A stretch of DNA of 64,000 bases from CAWCUK01 sp963798775 (GTDB lineage Bacteria; Bacteroidota; Ignavibacteria; Ignavibacteriales; Ignavibacteriaceae): NCBI GenBank assembly GCA_963798775.1, contig CAWCUK010000001.1, positions 1,054,001-1,118,000 of the forward strand, in the 5' to 3' direction. Positions within the stretch are counted from its first letter, which is position 1. Each line of letters begins with the position of its first letter. The notes under the pieces were generated by a model. That model had not been told where the DNA came from. It ran no database searches and saw only the letters and a list, made by a program, of their open reading frames with translations. The position numbers and the translations under genes were made by a program. Below, in pieces: positions 35,660 to 45,573 of the stretch.

Positions 35660-37177
35660 TTATTGAATTACCGTTTCATCGATAGCTTTAAAAAGTTCAT
35701 TTTTAGAGAACGGCTTCACTAAAAATTTGTCCGCACCGGCTTCATAAAACTGTGTAATTTTTTCATGAATATATTCACTTGAAACGATAATAATGGGGCG
35801 TTTATAAGGGTCGTGTTTTTTTAGATCTTTACAGACAATTAAACTTTGTTCCCAATGATTTTGGTTTACATCAAAAATTATTACTTGATATTCTTTGCTT
35901 TTAAGAGCTTCAATATCAAATTCTCTAAAACCAACCGCGTTAATAGTATATGAATTTTTTAGAAAAGCATTAATCAATTCATAAGTATCAAGAAAATTAT
36001 CAATCATCAAAATTTTCTTTTCCTTTTTCTCTTCCAAAACCTCATTATTTTTTTCGGGTTTGGGATAATTCTGAGATAAAGGCAAAGTAAAAGTAACGGT
36101 TGATCCAACTCCTTTAATGCTGTCCACCAAAAGAGCACCGCCCATTTTTTCTATATATCTTTTCGCAAGAGCTAAACCAAGTCCGTTTCCTTCATAATTT
36201 CTGCCGATGTTTAAATCTTCCTGGCTGAACGGCCTAAATAAATGGTCCATATATTCGGTTGAAATTCCGACTCCGGAATCTTTTATTTTACAAACCGCCA
36301 AATCTCTATCTTCAAGCACACTTAACTCAATTTCAACAAAACCCTGGCGGGTAAATTTAACAGCATTATTTAAAAGATTACTCACAGCATTTTCTAAGCA
36401 CTGTAAATCAATATCTACAAATATTTTATCTTTTTTGAAATGAGTTTTTACGTCTAATTTTTTTTCGACCGCAGTTTCTCTAATTCCTTCCAGACAATTA
36501 TTTATTACCAAATTTAAATCCGTTGTTTCTAAATTTAGCTTATAATTTCCGGCTTCAATTTGCGCAAAATCTAACATTTGGGTAATACTTTTAAAAAGCC
36601 TTTCGCTGCCGCTGTAAAGATTATCAAGATAAACTTTATCTTCAGAACTAATTTTATCCTTCATACTTTCTTTAATTATTGAAGAATAACCGAGAATAAT
36701 ATTTAGCGGCGTTCTCAACTCGTGTGAAAGTACATTTAGAAACGTATCCTTTAACCGTTCGGCTTCTTTTGTAGCATCCCTTGCTTTTTTTACTTCTTCT
36801 TCCGTTAAAACCATTTCTGTTTGATCTTCATGAAAAAGAATTAGGAATTTCTCATCTTCCACATTTACAAAAAATATTTTTGTACGAAAAATAGGAACCG
36901 CAAGTTCTTTACTTAATAGAAGCGAATCAGAATAATTATTTAAAAAAGCGTAAGTTTTATTTTTGAACACATTTTTAACGCTTGTTAAAACTCCGTTTTT
37001 CTTCAGTTCGGGATCATTAAAAATAGAGTACTCTTTTAACTCAGCCAGATTATAGCCCCATTGTAGGCTAAAGGCAAGATTTATATAAACTATATTCCCA
37101 TTTTCATTTATAACCTGAACAGGAAAATGTATAGGATCGTACAGCGCGGAAAAATTTTTGTAAATGGAATCTTGCAT
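35660..37177 (-). CDS. hybrid sensor histidine kinase with PAS, HisKA, HATPase and receiver
   Basis: I place the start at the ATG complement of 37175-37177, four bases after the stop of the upstream kinase gene. A cytoplasmic PAS domain (VINENGNIVYINLAFSLQWGY) precedes the H-box S-H-E-L-R-T-P-L-N near residue 150, the ATPase boxes (NLLNNAVKFT, DSGVGIS, GNGLGLALAKR) and a receiver. The receiver keeps the phosphoacceptor Asp in IIFDVN and the lysine in LVKPFS. There is no signal peptide or membrane segment, so this is a soluble sensor. Translational coupling to the GAF kinase suggests they act together. Confidence 0.9.
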   Translation of the reverse strand: MQDSIYKNFSALYDPIHFPVQVINENGNIVYINLAFSLQWGYNLAELKEYSIFNDPELKKNGVLTSVKNVFKNKTYAFLNNYSDSLLLSKELAVPIFRTKIFFVNVEDEKFLILFHEDQTEMVLTEEEVKKARDATKEAERLKDTFLNVLSHELRTPLNIILGYSSIIKESMKDKISSEDKVYLDNLYSGSERLFKSITQMLDFAQIEAGNYKLNLETTDLNLVINNCLEGIRETAVEKKLDVKTHFKKDKIFVDIDLQCLENAVSNLLNNAVKFTRQGFVEIELSVLEDRDLAVCKIKDSGVGISTEYMDHLFRPFSQEDLNIGRNYEGNGLGLALAKRYIEKMGGALLVDSIKGVGSTVTFTLPLSQNYPKPEKNNEVLEEKKEKKILMIDNFLDTYELINAFLKNSYTINAVGFREFDIEALKSKEYQVIIFDVNQNHWEQSLIVCKDLKKHDPYKRPIIIVSSEYIHEKITQFYEAGADKFLVKPFSKNELFKAIDETVIQ

Positions 37178-37181
37178 ATTT

Positions 37182-38486
37182 CTAATTAACTGGAAGTGAA
37201 AATTGAATTTTTGCCCCGGTTTTATTTTCAAGAATTTTTATTTGTCCGTTGTGCCTATCTATTATACTCTTGCACAAAAACAAACCGTAACCGCTTTTCT
37301 TTTTTGAAGATAAGAGTTCGAAAAAATTTTTTATCTCCCCTTCCGGAAAACCTGGCCCGTTATCTTCTATTTCAATAAAAATATGATTCAATTCCGCAAA
37401 AGAATTAACTTGGATAGTTGCATCGGTTCGAGCTTCAGCGGAATTTGAAAATAAATTAACTAATAAATGCTGAATCTGTTCCGAATCATAATTGCATAGC
37501 GGAAGATTATTAAATTCCGTTTTAAACACAATCTTTTGAAATTTTTTCATCGGAGCAATATAACGTATTACCGATTGAATTGTTTTATTCAAATCGCCGC
37601 TGTCTTTATTTAGATTCATTATAGAAGTTTCAAGTAGTACCTGCGCGTATTTCTGAATGTTACGAATGCTATCTATAGTAACTTTTGATTTTAATTTTAA
37701 TCTGTCAAAAAGTATCGATTCGGAATTTCTAACCTCATATTCTTTTTGTGATTTTTCAATTGTACGCATTAAACTTTCTGTTTCCAATAGAGCAAGATGA
37801 ACTAATCCTTGCAGAGATTGCCCGATTTCAGAATCAATACTTGATTTAAGTGCCTTTCTTTCCGCTTGAATAAGCTGCGCGTTTGCTTCCTGCAAAGCAT
37901 TATACGCGTTTATTTGTCCGTTATAAAGCTGTGCATTTCTAATTGCTGTTGCCGCTTGTCCGGCTAATATTTCAAAAGTATCTGTAATTTCTCTTACTTT
38001 TATTTTATGAAGATGTTTACTATCGACATAAATTACACCGATTTTCTTTTCATCGGTAATTAGTGGAGAACAAAGAATTGTCTGAAGATCCAGTCGCAGA
38101 ATACTTTTACTTGGATCATAATTTGTATCGCTTTGCGCGCCTTCAATAAATTTAGATTGGCCTGTAAAGAAAACATCTTCTACAACAGTGGTACTTATAT
38201 TAAAAAGATTTTCCGGTAGATTTGTATCGTTAGAATCCAAACCGATTTTATATTCCAATTTTCCGTCGGAATTTTTTAAAACTATAAAACCTCTTTCTGA
38301 ATTTGTTAGTTTAATGGCATTTTTCAACACCAGTTCAAGCACATCTTCTAAAATAAGAGAACGATTTATGCTTTTTACAATATCAAGAATTACTTCAAGA
38401 TTTTTTGCACGTTCACTTGATTCGTCAGGAGTTTGCGGACTGTTGCCCAGGTTGTCGATATTCTTCTTAAATTCAGAAAACTTCAT
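37182..38486 (-). CDS. GAF-domain histidine kinase-like protein without a standard H-box
   Basis: The 434-residue soluble protein has a GAF domain at about 30-190 (SERGFIVLKNSDG, SPLITDEKKIGVIYVDS). A long helical stretch follows, then a C-terminal HATPase domain with N-box NLFSNSAEARTDA, G1 IEDNGPGFPEG and G2 KKSGYGLFLCKSI. Where an H-box would stand, the helix reads S-E-I-G-Q-S-L-Q-G-L-V-H-L-A; it lacks S-H-E-x-R-x-P. It may use another histidine or not autophosphorylate. It directly precedes the hybrid kinase gene. Confidence 0.85.
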   Translation of the reverse strand: MKFSEFKKNIDNLGNSPQTPDESSERAKNLEVILDIVKSINRSLILEDVLELVLKNAIKLTNSERGFIVLKNSDGKLEYKIGLDSNDTNLPENLFNISTTVVEDVFFTGQSKFIEGAQSDTNYDPSKSILRLDLQTILCSPLITDEKKIGVIYVDSKHLHKIKVREITDTFEILAGQAATAIRNAQLYNGQINAYNALQEANAQLIQAERKALKSSIDSEIGQSLQGLVHLALLETESLMRTIEKSQKEYEVRNSESILFDRLKLKSKVTIDSIRNIQKYAQVLLETSIMNLNKDSGDLNKTIQSVIRYIAPMKKFQKIVFKTEFNNLPLCNYDSEQIQHLLVNLFSNSAEARTDATIQVNSFAELNHIFIEIEDNGPGFPEGEIKNFFELLSSKKKSGYGLFLCKSIIDRHNGQIKILENKTGAKIQFSLPVN

Positions 38487-38622
38487 TTACTTATAAAAAT
38501 CATTAACAAAATGTATAAAATCCATATATGCTTAATATAAGGCTTTGATAATAAATTAAAAACTCTGAAAGATTTGTCTTTTAGAACGGAAATTGAGATT
38601 GAAAAAAGTTCTCAGCCTAAAA

Positions 38623-39858
38623 TTATATTTGAATCTTTAAATATGATTCTATTTTTTTTACTTGATCAAATGCTTTCATCTCTTTATAGGCGGCAATCGC
38701 ATTTTTAAAGTAAACATCGGCTTTTTGTTTTTTATTCAACTCAATAAATAGCAGCCCAAGTTCATGCTCAGTTTCTGCACGATTCAATAAATTCCCGAGT
38801 TCGGTATTAATTCTTAAACTTGTTTGCAGGTAATTTTCGGCGAGTGAAAAATTCTTACGGCTTTTTTCTATTATACCCTTAATTTTATAAACATCTGCAA
38901 TTGTTAATCTATCGTTTAATTTTTTTGCTGTTTCCAGTGATTTTCCCGCAAAAGCCTCGGCAAATTGAAAATCTTCAAAACGGGTATAAATATAAGCTTT
39001 ACTTAAATATGAAAGCGCCAAAATTGGTAAATATCCTAATTTTAGCGAAACTGAAATGCTTAAATCAAATTCAGAAAGAGCATTTTCATATTCTTCTTTT
39101 ATGGTTAAAAGCATTCCCAGGTTATGTCGAACTTCCGCGATTCTTCTTGAATCGTGCATCTGTTCATATTTAATTAATGCTCGTTGATAATATGTATATG
39201 CTAAATCATAATTACCTTGGATGTTGTTCAGGATTCCAAGATTTACTTCAAGCATACCAATTAAAACATTATCTTTTTTAGGATTTAGGAAAGATAAACT
39301 AGCCTCAAAATGTTTTTTTGCTTTTCGTAAATTTCCTTTATCTCCTTCAATAGTACCCAAAATGTTTTCACACTTTGCGCTTCCTTTATAATCTCTTTGT
39401 TCATCGAAAAGTTTTTTAGCTTTTTTAATATTGGCTAACGCTTCTTTCCAATTTGCCTGCCGGCTGAAAATATCGCCCAAAGCTAAATATGTATGGGCAG
39501 CAATATTTTGAAGTTTTATATTTTTACCGGCAATGCCCAATAAATATTTGTAAACTATTATTGCGCTGTTAAATTCACCGTGGGAAATAGAAACCTCACC
39601 CACGGAGGATAAAAATTCGATGAGTTTTGAAGGAGTTAATTTTTCCTTTGCGAAAGAAATGAGCAGATCAATATCGGCTGCATAATTCGGCTGAAAACTA
39701 GTATTAATTGCTAATTGTTCATTTTCGGTTTTAGAAAGTGAAGATTCCAAAGATTTTTCCCGATGAGTACTATGGGTTAAAAGTTTGTTATACTCCAAAA
39801 GCAACTCATTGTTGAAATAGTTATTTAGAATCTTCACTATAATACTTTCTTTTTCCAA
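38623..39858 (-). CDS. TPR repeat protein of the signalling island
   Basis: The 411 residues hold about seven to eight tetratricopeptide repeats from residue 85 on (ALGDIFSRQANWKEALANIKKA, ILGTIEGDKGNLRKAKKHFEAS, NLGMLLTIKEEYENALSEFDLS). The repeats resemble the TPR array at the end of the kinase-ATPase protein encoded 2 kb upstream. No signal peptide or enzyme domain is present, so it is likely a cytoplasmic adaptor. It begins 41 bp after the lipoprotein gene and probably shares its transcript. Confidence 0.85.
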   Translation of the reverse strand: MEKESIIVKILNNYFNNELLLEYNKLLTHSTHREKSLESSLSKTENEQLAINTSFQPNYAADIDLLISFAKEKLTPSKLIEFLSSVGEVSISHGEFNSAIIVYKYLLGIAGKNIKLQNIAAHTYLALGDIFSRQANWKEALANIKKAKKLFDEQRDYKGSAKCENILGTIEGDKGNLRKAKKHFEASLSFLNPKKDNVLIGMLEVNLGILNNIQGNYDLAYTYYQRALIKYEQMHDSRRIAEVRHNLGMLLTIKEEYENALSEFDLSISVSLKLGYLPILALSYLSKAYIYTRFEDFQFAEAFAGKSLETAKKLNDRLTIADVYKIKGIIEKSRKNFSLAENYLQTSLRINTELGNLLNRAETEHELGLLFIELNKKQKADVYFKNAIAAYKEMKAFDQVKKIESYLKIQI

Positions 39859-39899
39859 TATAAAATCTGCCCAAATTTTAATACATAATTACATAAAAA

Positions 39900-40388
39900 T
39901 TATTTTACAAATCCGTAACGTGAGAAATGAGCGATTTTTGCTTTTTTAACTTCTAGTTTAGAATCAGTAATTTTAAGGCTGCTGTATTCAGTAACTTCAC
40001 TACCGTCTAAAAAATTAAAACCGGAAAAACCATCTGCATTTACGCCGTCAATTGTTAAATCCAGTCTAATATCCGTATTAAAATTTCCTTCAGGACTGAA
40101 AACGATAGTTCCTGCTGCCGGATCTACAACAAAACTTATTTCTTTTTCGTTTGCAAACGCACCTGCAGGCACTTTTAAATGCGCTTTTACTTTAACTCCG
40201 TTTGAGTTAACATTTAAATTAATATTTCCCCCTTTTGCGCCATCAATCAATTTGCTAGCTGAAAAATCGGTAGATTGTTTTGCTAACTGAGTTACTTGTG
40301 CAGGCTGAGGACCGGTAACATTTAAATCTTTAGAACATCCGGCTAAAATAAATCCGGCAAATAAAGCAAGTATAAAAAGTTTTTTCAT
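39900..40388 (-). CDS. exported lipoprotein with ZU5-like beta domain
   Basis: The start at the ATG complement of 40386-40388 is preceded by GAGAGGTG. The 162-residue product has a lipoprotein signal ending LAGC. Its beta-rich domain shows V-K-A-H-L-K-V-P-A-G-A-F and I-S-F-V-V-D-P-A-A-G, a pattern often seen in Ignig/ZU5-like extracellular modules of Bacteroidota relatives (family recalled, not proven). It is the first gene downstream of the sigma-54 activator and has a candidate sigma-54 promoter about 82 bases upstream of its start. It is likely envelope-located. Confidence 0.75.
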   Translation of the reverse strand: MKKLFILALFAGFILAGCSKDLNVTGPQPAQVTQLAKQSTDFSASKLIDGAKGGNINLNVNSNGVKVKAHLKVPAGAFANEKEISFVVDPAAGTIVFSPEGNFNTDIRLDLTIDGVNADGFSGFNFLDGSEVTEYSSLKITDSKLEVKKAKIAHFSRYGFVK

Positions 40389-40469
40389 TAGAACACCTCT
40401 CAACAGTTTATTTTATGAAAATAGTTTCCCCCATCTTGGGAGTTTATCGAAAATAGGTTCTGTAAAAGG

Positions 40470-40484
40470 ACAATTTTTATACCA
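40470..40484 (-). promoter_or_regulatory. candidate sigma-54 promoter for the lipoprotein-TPR genes
   Basis: Read on the minus strand, TGGTAT, five A, TTGT. This fits the -24/-12 consensus TGGCAC-N5-TTGC with the invariant GG and the exact 5-base spacing; the -12 dinucleotide is GT instead of GC. It lies between the sigma-54 activator gene and the lipoprotein gene, giving a leader of about 70 bases. A single match in an AT-rich gap can occur by chance. Confidence 0.4.
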
Positions 40485-40634
40485 AACTTTTTTATTGAAT
40501 AATAAAAGATAAATATGCTTTTCTTAAAATAGGTCGGTAATTTTTACCCTGACATGCAGGGCATTTTGGGAAAACTGTAATATTTTTTTACAATCGTTTC
40601 CTTTTTACCGATGGAATAAAATCATTTAAAATTA

Positions 40635-41990
40635 TTAACAGTTTATTAATGAATCTAATTTTGGCCGGGATATACCTAAAAATTTAGCTGTTTTGCTTTT
40701 ATTCCCGTTCATTTTCTGAAGAACTTCTTTGGCATATCTTTTATTAACTTCTTTTAAATCAATTTCTTTGTAATCTAAATCCATTCGTATAAGGTGAGGC
40801 ATAAGCTGCTGCTGCGGCTTTTGTTCGGAAGGTTTGGCTGAATATTTTTTTGTAAGGTTAGAAAAATAACTAATATTTAATATATTTCCTTCACATAATA
40901 ACACCGCTCTTTCCATCGAGTTTTTTAATTCCCGTACATTTCCCGGCCAAGGGTAAAGCAACAGAAATTCCTTAACTTCATTATCTAATTTAGTAACGAT
41001 TTTATCGAACTGCGAATTAAATTCGCGTATAAAATGAAAAGCCAGAGCTAGAATATCTTCTCCCCTTTCACGTAAAGGAGGAAGTTCTATAGTTACTACA
41101 TTTAACCGATGATATAAATCCCTGCGGAAAATTTTCTTCTGAATCATTTCTTCAAGATTTCTATTAGTAGCCGAAATAATTCTGGCGTTTATCGGAATAT
41201 CTGCAACCCCGCCTAATCTTCTAATAATTTTTTTCTCAATTGTTCTTAACAGTTTGGCCTGAATATTTAAACTTAAATCACCAATTTCATCTAAAAATAA
41301 AGTGCCGTTTTCGGCTACTTCAAAAAGACCGAACTTTTTGTTAAGCGCGTTTGTATACGCTCCGCGTTCATGTCCGAACAATTCGGATTCCATAAGACTT
41401 TCGGGAATGGAAGTACAAACAATATCAACAAAAGGTGAGTTTTGGCCGAACGCTAAATTATGAATAGCATGCGCAAGCATTCCTTTTCCCGTACCGGTTT
41501 CACCAAGAATTAGAATATTCACATCGCTTCTTTCAGCTATTTTTTTGCTTAATTCAATAATTCTGCGGAAACGGGGAGAACTGCCGATTAAAGAACGCAT
41601 AGCAAAATTATCATCCCCAAAAGAATTTAGTGAAGTTGGATCTTGATCATTAATTAAATCGCTTAAGAATGAGGTGAATTTGTAGATTTCGTAAGGAAGA
41701 ATAAAAACATTTGTAAAACCTAATTTTACAATTGTGCTTAATAGAAGGGCGTTATTTTCCTGAACGATAAAAACGGCTTTTATTGAATCATTATTTTTTA
41801 ATTCATTTATTTTGGAAAGATAACGGGAGTTAATATCGGTTAATTGAAAAATTATTATTTCATATTCTTCCGCTTCAAACTCTTGCGGTTGAAGAATTTG
41901 AATATTATCATGCCGAAGCTCCAGCTGCTTTAATCCGGCCATAACCGAAGAAACATCATCAACTTCCGAGTATATTTTAATAACAGTCAT
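40635..41990 (-). CDS. sigma-54-dependent activator with degenerate receiver domain
   Basis: An NtrC-family AAA+ regulator of 451 residues. The N-terminal 115 residues keep a receiver-like fold, but the phosphoacceptor position reads EIIIFQLTD, without the aspartate. The AAA+ domain follows with Walker A G-E-T-G-T-G-K-G, Walker B T-L-F-L-D-E-I-G-D and R-E-R-G-E-D arginine region. The sigma-54 contact loop is G-A-Y-T-N-A (210-215) in place of GAFTGA: the threonine is kept, and Phe to Tyr is tolerated elsewhere. A Fis-type helix-turn-helix (N-K-S-K-T-A-K-F-L-G-I-S-R) ends the protein. It sits 10 bp after the kinase-ATPase gene, so the kinase or its TPR array may control it. Confidence 0.9.
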   Translation of the reverse strand: MTVIKIYSEVDDVSSVMAGLKQLELRHDNIQILQPQEFEAEEYEIIIFQLTDINSRYLSKINELKNNDSIKAVFIVQENNALLLSTIVKLGFTNVFILPYEIYKFTSFLSDLINDQDPTSLNSFGDDNFAMRSLIGSSPRFRRIIELSKKIAERSDVNILILGETGTGKGMLAHAIHNLAFGQNSPFVDIVCTSIPESLMESELFGHERGAYTNALNKKFGLFEVAENGTLFLDEIGDLSLNIQAKLLRTIEKKIIRRLGGVADIPINARIISATNRNLEEMIQKKIFRRDLYHRLNVVTIELPPLRERGEDILALAFHFIREFNSQFDKIVTKLDNEVKEFLLLYPWPGNVRELKNSMERAVLLCEGNILNISYFSNLTKKYSAKPSEQKPQQQLMPHLIRMDLDYKEIDLKEVNKRYAKEVLQKMNGNKSKTAKFLGISRPKLDSLINC

Positions 41991-41999
41991 CAATAATAA

Positions 42000-44900
42000 T
42001 TATAATTGTTTTTCCAGTTCTTCAAGTTTTTCTATAGCAGATTTTCTCTCGGGCTTTTTTAGATAAATTTCTTTAAGATTCATATCGTTAATATTGTCGG
42101 CAATAAATAACAGTAACGATTTTGCGTAAATAACAAAATCTTTGGCTTTTTGTATATTCCCCCGATTATAATATGTAACGGCTATAGCAAATAAAATTTT
42201 CCAAGTCAGCTCTGTAATTGACTCATCTTTAATTAAATTATAAGCTTCTCTATAAAATTCGATTGCCGGTTCAATTCTTAGCTCGGGGTGTTCTGCGGAC
42301 ATTTTGCCGAGTAAATATTTTCTTTCGGCTTCCAGCATTTTATTTTTTGTACTAATTTCACAAAGTTTGCCGTTATTTATTATTTCCAAAGCCTTATTAT
42401 AATTTCCGTGTTTTATTAATCCTGAAGCAAGGAACAATAAAGTTTTCGCAAAATTTATTCTTTCATCAAGTTCTAAATATTGAGCGCTTATTTTTTCCAG
42501 CGGTTCTTCAATTTGAAGTAAATTTCCGTTATTAAATCCTCTTAATTGTTCGAGAAACTCCAAATTTATTTTTTGTTTTTCCCAAAGAGGATTTTCGAAA
42601 ATAGTCCTTTTTAAATCCGAAGTTATTTCGCTTAATCCTGCTTCATCGCCTAAAACGAAATAAAGTTTACCCAGCATAAACATTGTTTCAAATTCTTCTT
42701 CCGCGTTGGAAGTCTGGTTAAATATTCCCAAAGCTTTCTGCAGTGAATTATAAGAATTTTGAAACTCGCAGCTTTCCATGAAAACTTCGCCTAAATTTAT
42801 AAGAACTAAACCTTGTCCGTTTTTCCGGCCGAGACTCGAAAAAATATTATACGCCCGTTTATACTGTTCAACCGATTTTTCAAAATTTAGTTGTTCAAAA
42901 TAATAAATGCCGAAGTTAAGCAAAAGATTTGCTTCTTGATCAAGATTTCCGATGGAAAGATTAATTCTTAAAGATTTTTTCCAATGTTCTTCAGCGCTTG
43001 CATAATCTCCTTTCATATTAAAAATATTACCTACATTTACCTCAGTTCCAGCCACACGTAAAAGTAGATTGCTTTGTTCGTACATTTTTATTGCTTCGTC
43101 AAAATAAGTTACGGCACCGTCAATATTATTTTTTTCATAAATTTCTACCATTCCCAATAAATTATAACCTTTGCCTTTTATTTCATTCCTGCTCAAAGGA
43201 TTTTCAATTATTTGACGGCAAATTTGTGCGGCATTTTCATATTCATTTAAATCAAATTCGGCGTACGCAATATCCATCCAAATTTCTTGTTTTCTACTTT
43301 CATCATCTACTTTTGGAAGAAGCGAATTTAATAAATCCTCTCCTGCTTCCAATTCACCTACAGCTATAAGACTTGCGCCTTCAATTATTGATATTTCTAA
43401 ATTTTGTTCTTCAGTTAAACTTTCTTTGCTTATTTCTTTTATGAGTTCCAAACAAGCTTTATTTTCGCTGATTCTGAATAAAACATTGCAAAGTTCTAAT
43501 TGTATTTCCTGTTTATTATTTTCATTCAAAGAAAGCTGGAGCAGATGGTTTAAAATTTTCTTTTTATAAGAAAGCGCGGAAATTTTTTCGGCCGAGTCTA
43601 ATTCCTGCTTATAAACACGTACGCTGCTATTTATATCATTCGCTAATTCATACTGCCTTGCAAGGTTTGGCCTGCTAAAATTGGGGAATTTATTTTCAAT
43701 AATTTCAGCGGCATTTTGATGAAGCGCTTCTTTATTAGTAATTCCTGAATAGATAAGGCGCTTTATTCCATCGGAAGTAAACATTGGATTAATACTAATA
43801 TTACTCTGCTGAAGAATATTCTTTTCTCTTAGATTGGCTATTATATCCGGCATTTGCTGGTTTTTAGGTGCCGCAACTGCCGTAAGAATTTTTGCTTCTA
43901 GTGTATTTTCAAAAAGAGATAATATTCTTGCCGTCTGCAGTTCTTCAGCGGATAAATCATCTATTCTTAATTTATAAATTTCTTCCTGCGAACTTTTAAG
44001 AATATTAATAGAAATTTCATTACTTATTATTTCCGCTCCGCTTCCTGAAAACTCGAGCACATTTAATAAAACAAGATCTTTTATAAATGAGTCAATATTA
44101 CCAGGTAGAAGATCCGCATGCTGAAGAATTAGTTTTTTAATTTCTTCCTTCGGGAAAAAATCGGCAAATGATTTTTCCAAATATTCTTCTACGTTTGTAT
44201 CGGTAAAAGAAGTTAAATTTATTTCCCGTAAATTATTTATGTCATCTGATTGATAAAGAAGATCGGAATCTTCCGTTAAAATTACTTTCAAATGGTTTAC
44301 TTGAAAAATCGGGATTAGCTGAGTAAGAATTTCAAGAAAAAACTCGTTGTAGCGGTTAAAATCATCCAGCAGAAGCGTAAATTTTACGGATGAAGATAAT
44401 TTTATAAAAATTGATTTTAAGGATTCTATTAAATTCGGCGGTTCCGAATGTAGTAATCCGATAACTTCATTTCTTAAATTTTCATTTATCGCGTTAAAAA
44501 TATGCTCGGAGTAAATAATATTCTTAAGCATTTTCTTCCACAAAGGAATGCTGCTTTGAACATAATCTATTAAATAAGTTCTTTCATTGCGGTCGTAAAC
44601 TTCTTCTAATAAAGTTGATTTTCCCGCTCCTTCAGTCCCTCGCAAAGCTAAAACATCGCCGCTGTTTTCGTCCCCTATATAAGCGTTTATTATCGCGATA
44701 ATGTCTTTCCGGTTCGTAAATATTTTTGCCGGTATCCAATCTCTTTTTAGATGATCCGTAAACGGAATGCCTAATTCTTCTAATACTTCCAGCGAAGTTG
44801 AATATCTTTCCTCCGGATTTTTCTTTTAAAAGTTTTTCAATAACTTTAATAATTTTAGAGGAATAATTTGAAGCCGGAAATTCAAATTCTTTTTCCACAT

Positions 44901-45573
44901 GCGCTTTATAAATAGATAATTCGCTTTCGGTACTAAACGGGAATTTTCCGTAAACAATGCGGTAAAGCATTATTCCTAAAGAATACAAATCCGCTTTATA
45001 ATTTACCGGATCTTTTTTTAATATTTCCGGAGCAATATATTCGGCTGTTCCAGCCGCTTCAAAATCTGTTTGCGCGGGAATAAATCTGACAAAACCGAAA
45101 TCAATAAATTTTATAAGCGGCTTTCCGTTTGGTTCCGCTATTAAAATATTCTCAGGTTTTAGATCGAAATAAATATAATTTGACTGATGAAGGTAATATA
45201 AAACCGAACAAATTTGTTTAATTATTTCAACAAGATTTTCTTCATTTTCAAATGAAGTATATTCAAGAAGATTTGTTCCGTTAAAAAGTTCTAAGGTAAA
45301 ATATTTACTTCCGGATGAAATATGAAATTCAGTTTCATCTTCCTCAATTTGTAAAACTACACCTAATTCAGAGGCTGAAATGATGTTTGGATGATTAAAT
45401 TTTCTTAATGTGAAAAATTCATTTTCAAAGGAATCTTTTTCTTCTTGCGTTACATTCGGCGGAAGTATTTTTACGGCAAATTCTTTTTGATCAAAATCAG
45501 CATCAGCACAGAGGAAAACTTTACTTCTTCCCTCACCCAAAATTTTTTTTATTTTAAAACGGTTATTAATCAT
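42000..45573 (-). CDS. Ser/Thr kinase - STAND-type ATPase - TPR protein (PknK-like), frameshifted
   Basis: About 1190 residues when joined. The N-terminal kinase has glycine loop G-E-G-R-S-K-V, V-K-I-L, D-F-G and D-L-K-P-E-N, but reads Y-I-Y-F-D in place of H-R-D. The frame breaks at the T run 44818-44822. One T fewer gives L-L-K-E-N-P-E-E-R-Y-S and joins to a P-loop NTPase (R-G-T-E-G-A-G-K-S-T, Walker B F-T-L-L-L-D-D-F) and then some ten TPR units. This is the plan of PknK and related regulators, in which the NTPase-TPR part resembles MalT-like sensors. The start overlaps the transporter permease stop by 8 bp (ATGATTAA). The sigma-54 activator gene follows. Confidence 0.88.

Noticed and set aside
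40572..40590. CCCTG-ACATG-CAGGG near 40550-40565 as operator
   Set aside because: The arms are just five bases, with no second copy; it could equally be a weak terminator or chance.
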